Part shown: positions 56,751-64,000 of the stretch, piece by piece
Position numbering within the stretch: position 1 is the stretch's first letter
How the letters are laid out: each line of letters opens with the position of its first letter
Source of the DNA: Scytalidium lignicola
Taxonomy: Eukaryota > Ascomycota > Leotiomycetes
DNA length: 64,000 nucleotides
Assembly (NCBI GenBank): GCA_002812745.2
Contig: NCSJ02000025.1
Location: 171,998 to 235,997, forward strand
Direction of reading: 5' to 3'
Position numbers and translations under genes: made by a program
Notes under the pieces: model-generated
Databases searched by the model: none
What the model was told of the DNA's origin: nothing
What the model saw: only the letters and a program-made list of their open reading frames with translations

Positions 56751-58607
56751 CTAGTTCTCAGGAATCTTATGGTCTTTGGCATCCACCCCTGCCTTCCACC
56801 GATACTTCGTCGCTGGATGATCTGCCGGCGGTCCACTCTGTCCTGGTTTTCCGTAAAAATTCTCGCGGTAGGTGCCTCGTTTCACAGTGTAGTCGTCCCA
56901 GAAAAGCCCTCGCCGGCGCAGTTCCGGCAAGAGCAACTCGATGATGTCGTCGAAGGAGCCTGGTTTGATTGCGTATGCCTGGACAATGTTAGTGGTGATG
57001 CAGTTTATATGACGATACCAGGTGAGGCTCGTACGAAATTGAAACCATCCACGTCCGCTTCTTCCACCCATCTCTCAAGCTCATCAGCAACCTGAACAGC
57101 TGTGCCTACCGATGTTGCGCCCAGACCGCCGATGGTGATGTGCTGGGCGACCGTTGCCTTGGTCCATTTAGCGACTCCCGGGGAAGCCTTTGACCATGAT
57201 TCAACGGCAGATCTATACTCATCACGATTAATTTTCCGAATGTCATTAGGGCATCAAAACCAGACAAGACAAAACACGGGGCCTACCGAATCGCATTACT
57301 CTCGACATGCCGCAGCTCCTCATCATCCCCATATTGACTGAGATCGATGCCTGTCCAGCCTCCAAAAAGTGCCAATGCTCCATCAACAGACCCGTATTGG
57401 CGGAACTGTGAAAACTTGGCCTGCGCCTCTTCCTCGGTGCGTCCCAGCACCGGGCAAAACATCGCCAGGAACTTCAGGCTGCGTGGATCACGTCCAAATT
57501 GTGTCTGCGCCAGCTCGCGGATATCTGCAATGTTCTTGGCCACAGTCGCTGGGCTGTGACCTCCGACAAAGATGGCCTCGGCGTGCTGTGCAGCAAAGCT
57601 CTTACCAGCGCGCGATGTACCAGCTTGCAAGATTAGTGGTGTGCGCTGTGGACTGGGTTGGCAGATGTGCGGGCCAGGCACGGTATAGTATTTCCCAACG
57701 TGATCGATGGTGCGTACACGAGACGGTTCTGTGTAGATGCCACGCTCTCGGTCTAGGACGACAGCGTCGTCACGCCAGGAAGACTCCCAGAGCTTGTATG
57801 TAACGGCGATGTATTCTTCGGCCATGGCGTAGCGGTCATCGTGCTAGTTCATGGCCCCCAGGTTAGACGCATGCATTCTGGAAGGAAGATGATTTAATTC
57901 ACCTGCGGCTGTTGTGTAAGTCCCAAATTGCGAGCTGCTGAGTCCAGATATCCTGTGACGATCTACAAAATCAGTTGATTATGCTTTTCTTGTTCATAAC
58001 ATTTTGACTAACATTCCAGCCAATTCTATGTCTCATTAGCCATGCATTTATTCAGAACATGGTTGCTCACTCACCGTCCATTGGACAGATGGTCGACTGT
58101 AGACAACCGCCGGGCCAGATGGTACGGCTGCTCGTACGTCGTGGCCACCGTGACGCCAAAACCGATGCTCTCTGTGGCCGCGGCCATAGCAGGCACGACG
58201 GCCAGCGGCTCGTTGACCGGCCATTGGGCTCCCGATATGATCGCTGGGTCGAGGTTGCGCGGTCCCTTGTAGACATCGTAGCCGCCTGGTGTTGTCAGCA
58301 GGATAAACAGAGAGTGATCAGGCGGAAAAGAATGGTTCTACCTAGGACGTCCGCAATGAAAATCCCGTGAAACTTGGCTGCCTCCAGCTTCTTTGCCAGG
58401 TCAACCCAGTGGTGGACGTCATTGAAACGCCAGGATTCATCCTCCGGGTGACGCCAGAGCCCAGGAGACTGATGCCCGGAGCCTACTACTGTTAGCACTA
58501 GGAAGAAATATCCACGCCGAAGCAAATTGATTGCGCATACACATCTCAACGAAAGCATTGAATATAAGGCTCTTGCGAGGTCTCTCCTGGGTCCCATTTG
58601 CAGCCAT
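56751..58607 (-). CDS. FMN-dependent monooxygenase, NtaA/SnaA/DszA family
   Basis: Luciferase-like flavin monooxygenase of about 470 residues, using FMNH2 from a partner reductase. Start ATG 58607. Key motifs: SLIFNAFVEMC, SPGLWRHPEDESWRFNDVHH, AKKLEAAKFHGIFIADVL, FGVTVATTYEQPYHLARRLS, IGWNIVTGYLDSAARNLGL, RYAMAEEYIAVTYKLWESSW, and IDHVGKYYTVPGPHICQPSP with TPLILQAGTSRAG. The C-terminal part has DELERWVEEADVDGFNF and LLPELRRRGLFWDDY. Introns near 58516, 58342, 58060, 57960, 57850, 57280 and 57000 have fair borders. The family oxidises nitrilotriacetate, dibenzothiophene sulphone, dimethyl sulphide and similar compounds; fungal substrates are unknown. GC content is higher than the surroundings. 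Confidence 0.85.
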
Positions 58608-59634
58608 GACTAGTTCAAGGAGGATAATTGAAAGTTGCTAGTGATACAGTGCAATTATCTCGGCATTCAGGTACAATTATAATAAATAATACCGTCTGGA
58701 CAATTGTTAGGTCCGTCAACTTTGTGTAGCTCACCAAAAGAAATAGAAAAAGAAAAGGCAAAGGCAAAAAAGACCCGCTGTGTTCCTCCGAACATAGTGC
58801 CAAGATCATGCCGATACACGGGGGCATCATGTGTCAACCAAATCATTGATAGAAGCCATCCCATTCATGCATTGCGTGAGACCTCAGACCAGAGCCAGAA
58901 AACGCGTAACTTATTAGACACTAAGAGCTGCGTACCTTATTTACAGACGGGTGTGGCATCTTAGCGGCATCTGCAGTGATAACATCATTGTGGGTGGCGA
59001 TGGCGCAACCCCAAACGACTATTACAGTACCACTACTTGAGGCGGAAAACTCGATCAACAGGCAGGGACGGAGTAATTAAACTAAGGCTTGAGCTGGTTA
59101 GACCCAAAGACATCCAATTATGCTAATAAGATCTACTCCTCCACTGCCGGTCCCCGAGCTCAACCCCAGGTATGACAGATACACTCGATCGCACAGAAAC
59201 GGCAATACTACTTTACTACGCGTCGGGCCGGCGGCGACTCTCACCTCCATGTGATGCTGGCTGGGAACTTGTGAATACTGTGAAGGTGCTATCGGGTTGT
59301 ACGGTTAGCTAACGTACAGTAGCAATATAAGGGTCGTAGGAGAGCTCTCTGTAGGGCCGTAAAGTATGTAATATACCGAACAATCACACGGCATGGTTCG
59401 GTAGAATAGAAAGGAAGAAGGCAGATCTATTGAAGCAAGGGAACAGTTTAGAAACTGCTTAATGCATGACTACAAATCAATTTTACAATCGGTGGATATT
59501 AAATATTGTAATATAAAGTGCTCTTGAGATACGCTTAAGCTACTTGATTGAAAGGAAGATATTACTAAAGGTTAAGACAAGCGTCAGAAAAATATATCTT
59601 GAACCGAGGCNAAAAAAAAAAGTACTTTNAGTTA
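58608..59634. other. Intergenic region upstream of the FMN monooxygenase
   Basis: About 1 kb with no recognisable gene; becomes AT-rich toward the MITE. Two N bases at homopolymers lie near 59611 and 59629. Confidence 0.4.
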
Positions 59635-60069
59635 ACGTATTTCCCGGTCTACCGGTCCACCCTGTCTACCGGTCCACTGAAATTTACTGCAAAATCAACG
59701 AAAATCGTACATCAATAATTCAACAACCACAATACTTAATTCTATATAAATTGAATTCTCATATATTTATTAAATATTCAATAATATGTAACCATTATTA
59801 AATTGTTAAATGTTATTATTAAAGAGAAACACATAAATTGCCTGAATTATAAGGCAATTTTAGGTTTTTATTAAATTTTAAATGTTTAAAACGTTTAATT
59901 TATTAAATATTCAAAATATATGATCAAACCATATATATATATTTTATATTAAAATTATAGCTTTATATATAAAGCTGTTGTTGAGTTATTGATGTACGAT
60001 TTTCGTTGATTTTGCAGTAAATTTCAGTGGACCGGTAGACAGGGTGGACCGGTAGACCGGGAAATACGT
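59635..60069. mobile_element. 435-bp MITE with ~90-bp terminal inverted repeats
   Basis: Both ends begin ACGTATTTCCCGGTCTACCG and remain nearly identical in inverted orientation for about 90 bases, through a CAACGAAAATCGTACATCAA block. The core is AT-rich and non-coding. Inside each arm the unit TCTACCGGTCCACC/T is repeated. The ACGTA-start and CGG-rich termini resemble pogo/Fot1-type (for example Molly-like) ends of fungi. Flanks read TTA on the left and CAA on the right, so a TA duplication is not perfect. Confidence 0.85.
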
Positions 60070-60788
60070 CAATAGAAAGAAAGCAAACATAATTACTTAA
60101 TTGTTTTAAGTATAAAGAAGATACAGTACAAGTAAATAAACCTGTTATTAACCAAACTCCAAGGATTTGTTAAACATAAAATAAAAGAGTACTAGTGCCT
60201 ATTTAGGCTTAGCAGGGCAGAAGAGTGGAGGAAGTACAGTCACCTCATCCTTCATCACTATTATGCCATCGTAGGTCTTTCCGGTAGTCAAATTGCGATA
60301 GGAAAGGATCATAGAAAATACTCCGCGGCGAGATACGCGTGGCATGCCTAGGCAACTACCGATATCGCAACTGACAAATGATTATCTTGTGCCGGGAACT
60401 TGTTCATGCACCCCGTCCAGGTACTGTACTTGCGTACTGTATCGCTCGGGGTGAGGAAGCGAATCCAGAATACCCCAGAGCCCCTATTTGGTTACAAAAC
60501 TCACGACCAGATGGGGGCCATTATTGGCTGCTTGGCACGCCATGTTGGTTCCCGCGGTCTCTGACCTTTTAAAGTTTTGGTTAATATCATTCGTTTTATC
60601 AGATATGCCCAGTTTTCTCGGTAATATATAGGCAGAATTCCCTAATTTAGTGACTGGTCTGTTTATCTAGCTCCAAGGACATCCAGCCCGAAGATAGATC
60701 CTTTCAGTAACCTGGGTTTGGAGATATTTACACATTACCTGACCAAATTCTACATACAAATTCTCCCATCGAGCCCAGAATCTGCTTC
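60070..60788. other. Promoter region of the urea transporter
   Basis: No gene. Several GATA-type motifs are present, as expected for nitrogen-regulated genes, but these are frequent in AT-rich DNA. Confidence 0.35.
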
Positions 60789-63489
60789 ATGGCTCTCTTC
60801 TATCGAGATGCCGATGTCAATGCCACCGCAATACAGCCCCCGCTATCCCAGGCGGTGGGTTATATCATTGTTGTGGTGGTCGGAATGATTATTGCAACTG
60901 GTGGGTGCTATCTCTGACATTTTGAGCAATTGAATAAACTTATGCTGATTCTCCCTCAGTAATGATGCTGGTGACAAGGCTCCTGAGCAAAACGGTAGGA
61001 GAAGACAACAGGAAAACGGAGATGTAGGCTTCCTTGTATAATACTAGCCATGATTCCGTATAGTACTCACATCATATGATAGGTTCATGACGGCCAACCG
61101 CACTGTTCGTACCGGGCTGACTGCATCCGCAGTCGTATCTGTAAGTGATACTATCTCTCCAACCATTGAGGCACCTATAAATAACAGACTTTCTAGTCCT
61201 GGCTCTGGAGCACTGCACTCCTCGGCTCCAGTCTTGTTGGCTACTCATATGGGGTGGCCGGACCATTCTGGTTCGCTGCAGGTTGTAGCCCCATGATAGT
61301 GTTCTTTGCGCTTTTGGGCATCTCCTGCAAGCGCAAGATTCCAGAGGCACATACGTCGTTAGAAGTTGTGCGTGTACGATATGGTAGGTGCTTTCCCTTT
61401 CTGGATAAGATTTCAATCTCAGAAACAAACTGATCCAACCAAGGTCGTGTTGCACATATCGTATTCATGGTTCTCTGTCTTATCAATAACATTTTTGCTT
61501 GCGCCAACATGCTGCTAGGCGCGTCCGCAGCCATATCTGCTATGTAATGTATACTTTGCTCCCCTCGCTCACAACATTCTAACCGTTTAGGACTGGAATG
61601 CATATCATTGCAGCAACGTTTCTCCTTCCCATCGGTGTTTCTATCTACACTTTCGTCGGTGGTGTCAAAGCGACGTATGTTCTTAACCCAGAATCTCTAT
61701 TTCAAGGTGATCTAATCTTTTCTAGTTTTTTGACCGACTACTTTCACACAGTAGTCATCCTGATCATTGGTTGCTACTTCACTATCAAGGCGTTTACATT
61801 TGATGGCATCGGTTCTATAGGCAATCTGTATGATCTTGTTAAGGCAGCAGGTGTGCAGCATCCGGTCGAAGGAAACCATCTGGGAACGTATCTTACGATG
61901 AGGTCGAAAGAGGTTTATAATCCATCTCGCAAATCTGCTAAATATATACGTTAACTTTTTCACAGGCCATGCTGTTCGGAATTATCCACGTCTGCACCAA
62001 CTTCGGCTTAGTCATTGTATGTGCTTTTCCTTTAAAATCCGTTTCCTGCTTGCTAAATAACTCAGATGGATACGAGCTACTTCATCAAAGCATTTGCTGC
62101 ATCTCCTGCTGCCGTTGTACCAGGTTATACAATCGGTGGTATTGCCTACTTTGCTATACCATGGACTCTGGGTACAGTGATGAGCTCGGTCGCCTTGGGG
62201 CTGGAGAACACACCATCATTCCCGACATATCCACGAGTGAGTATATCAAATATCGTTACAATGACCTGTCTGACAACTCCAGCGCATGAGCACCTCGGAG
62301 GTCAGTGCCGGCCTCGTCCTGCCTTACTCTGCCCTCACTATTGCTGGTAGCGGTGGCGCTGCAGCCATTGTGATAGTCACATTCATGGCAGTGACTTCGA
62401 CCTTATCCGCACAGGTCATCGCGGTCAGCTCGATTATTAGTTTTGATATCTACCGGGAATACTTCAACAAGGCTGCAACTGATGCCCAAATCATCCGCTG
62501 GAGCCACTTCGGTGTTGTGTTCTTTACATTGTTTTCGGCAGCGTTCAGCACGATGCTGCATTACGTGGGTGTGGATCTTTCGTGGACACTATACATGCTG
62601 GGTACAGTCGCACAAGTATTTTCATTTGGATTTTGCTAACCGCCGATATAGGTGTGGTTACCTGTCCTGGCATCTTCCCTATGGTCTTTACCATCCTGTG
62701 GCGCCGCCAGACCCAGATTGCTGCTATTCTCTCGCCAATATTAGGGTTGGTCACTGGTCTGTCTGTTTGGCTGGCTACTGCGAACCACTTTTACGGTGAA
62801 GTTACTGTAGCCTCGACTGGACAGGTGTTGCCTTGCGTCTACGGCACCGTGGCATCCGCATTCTCCCCGATTCCATACTCGATCATTATCACACTTCTCA
62901 CAAAGCCTCAGAACTACGACTGGGCAGACTTCCGTAAAGAGCATCTTGCTCTGGAAAAGTTGGAGAGTGATTTAACGACAGTACACGAAGATAATTCCAA
63001 GGAAGCTGGGCCAGGTGTAAACATGTCTGCTACTGACAAAGATCGAGAGCTGAAACGCTGGGGTCGCATTGCCGCCTTCTGGGCTGCGGCCACTTTCCTC
63101 GGACACTGGGTGCTTTGGCCTCTGCCTATGTATGCCTCAAAATATATTTTTGGAAAAAAGGTCCGTATATTTGTCATATACTATCGATATATACAAATGA
63201 AATAAAACATGATTCGCTAACAGTCACTTAGTTCTATATCGCGTGGGTTGTTGTCGGGATCATTTGGCTGTGGCTGACGATGCTCATGACGACGTTCTAC
63301 CCGTTGATTGACGGTGGTATACAACAAAAGCGGGAGGTGTATATAGGACTAGTGAGGAATACTAGTGCCAAGAGTACGGATTCAGAGGGATACTCCACAC
63401 AAGAACAATCATCGAAAGACGTGAAGGGGCCTGTCACTCACACCGGTGTGGTCACTCCTTTATCCGAGTCCACAGAAACTGCAAGTTAG
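60789..63489 (+). CDS. DUR3: Urea/H+ symporter, DUR3 family (sodium:solute symporter fold)
   Basis: Plasma-membrane high-affinity urea importer of about 680 residues with roughly 15 TM segments. Exons read: YIIVVVVGMIIAT, VMMLVTRLLSKTVGEDN, MFMTANRTVRTGLTASAVVS (a classical DUR3 stretch), WLWSTALLGSSLVGYSYGVA with GPFWFAAGCSPMIV, KIPEAHTSLEVVRVRYG, LINNIFACANMLLGASAA, LPIGVSIYTFVGGVKAT, FLTDYFHTVVILIIG, DTSYFIKAFAASPAAVVPGY, IAYFAIPWTLGTVMSS, and TFMAVTSTLSAQVIAVSSII with SFDIYREYFNKAA. The C-terminus is hydrophilic and Ser/Thr-rich. About nine small introns join in frame (for example T-E-M-F-M across 61025-61082). It appears complete. Expression is expected under nitrogen limitation; it has no CGG-N8-CCG site that I could see. 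Confidence 0.92.
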
Positions 63490-64000
63490 ATCACGACATT
63501 CTAAAAAGACTAAAGTCTCCATACATAAGTCGTTAGAGATTATAGTTAGTGATTATTAATATAATATTTTGTCGTTTGATCCCTAACCTGTATTAACCTG
63601 TATTAACCTGTATTGACAGATGCCTCATCCACCGGGGGGTTTAATTTGGCTGGTGACAAAATTAAACAGTGAAAAACCAAGAGATTCAAGGAAATTAAAT
63701 TAGAAGACTCGAGAACATTTTAGCAAATATCTCGCTTTACCAATAGCAACTTTTCCCTAACTACNTTTTTATAATAAGACTTTTCCTTTTTAAAAACATT
63801 ATTAAACATATTAGAAGAACATAAAATGTTGAATTAAGCACAGTAAGAGGTTGTGTAATCGGGGTTACTCAAATATATTGTGGTGTTGTAGTGTAGTTAC
63901 GTACGTACAAGTGAAGCTAACTACTAGAAGGGAAGTCACGTGTAATAGGTGAAACGTGGTGCCTAAGGTGGCAACTAGGATATCACAACATACCCCTATG
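63490..64000. other. 3' flank, AT-rich
   Basis: No gene. Contains an N at a T-run (63765) and the TAACCTGTAT tandem repeat. Confidence 0.4.
63584..63613. repeat. Three perfect copies of TAACCTGTAT
   Basis: A 10-base unit repeated three times without mismatch. It is not the usual fungal telomere unit (TTAGGG). Probably a small local tandem duplication. Confidence 0.7.

Noticed and set aside
63584..63613. Telomere-like repeat near the window end
   Set aside because: The TAACCTGTAT unit is not a known telomere repeat and only three copies exist, followed by ordinary sequence.

Overview
The window looks like nuclear DNA of a filamentous ascomycete (Pezizomycotina). The genes carry many short introns of about 45-80 bp with fungal branch points (ctaac/ctaat). 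There are three full Zn2Cys6 regulators, NLR-type and C2H2 genes of fungal type, a DUR3-type urea symporter, and very AT-rich islands that look RIP-mutated. I cannot name the species. The scattered N bases sit beside homopolymer runs, and where they fall in a coding exon, deleting the N restores the frame, so they look like base-calling artefacts.

Layout. 0-4 kb: a DUF4863/4-hydroxylaminobenzoate-lyase-like gene and a Zn2Cys6 regulator. 4-11 kb: a hydrolase/NB-ARC (NLR-type) gene divergent from a C2H2 zinc-finger gene; each has an in-frame stop. 11-16 kb: a Zn2Cys6 regulator divergent from a DHA2-type MFS exporter. 17.4-40 kb: the main feature, an amino-acid catabolic cluster. 40-45 kb: gene-poor DNA with a LINE relic and two inverted-repeat elements. 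45 kb: a secreted Cys-rich protein with a Kex2 site. 46-53 kb: an MFS permease gene split by a ~4.45 kb AT-rich insertion flanked by a 6-bp direct repeat. 54.5-58.6 kb: a carboxymuconolactone-decarboxylase-like gene, a decayed NACHT gene and an FMN-dependent monooxygenase. 59.6-60.1 kb: a 435-bp MITE with ~90-bp terminal inverted repeats. 60.8-63.5 kb: the urea transporter.

The 17.4-40 kb cluster encodes a Put3/PrnA-like regulator, a peroxisomal FAD amine oxidase, a mitochondrial carrier, proline dehydrogenase, pyrroline-5-carboxylate reductase, an uncharacterised membrane protein, pyrroline-5-carboxylate dehydrogenase, a DHDPS/4-hydroxy-2-oxoglutarate-aldolase-family enzyme, an aspartate-type aminotransferase and two amino-acid permeases. 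The dehydrogenases, aminotransferase and aldolase are, in order, the enzymes of the animal mitochondrial trans-4-hydroxyproline pathway (hydroxyproline to 3-hydroxy-P5C to 4-hydroxyglutamate to 4-hydroxy-2-oxoglutarate to pyruvate plus glyoxylate). I therefore read it as a prn-like cluster extended to hydroxyproline. Two independent signs support this. The proline dehydrogenase has Cys where E. coli PutA has Tyr540, a residue that enforces proline over hydroxyproline. Ten perfect CGG-N8-CCG palindromes lie in the intergenic DNA of this cluster, including upstream of the regulator itself, and probably form its operator set.
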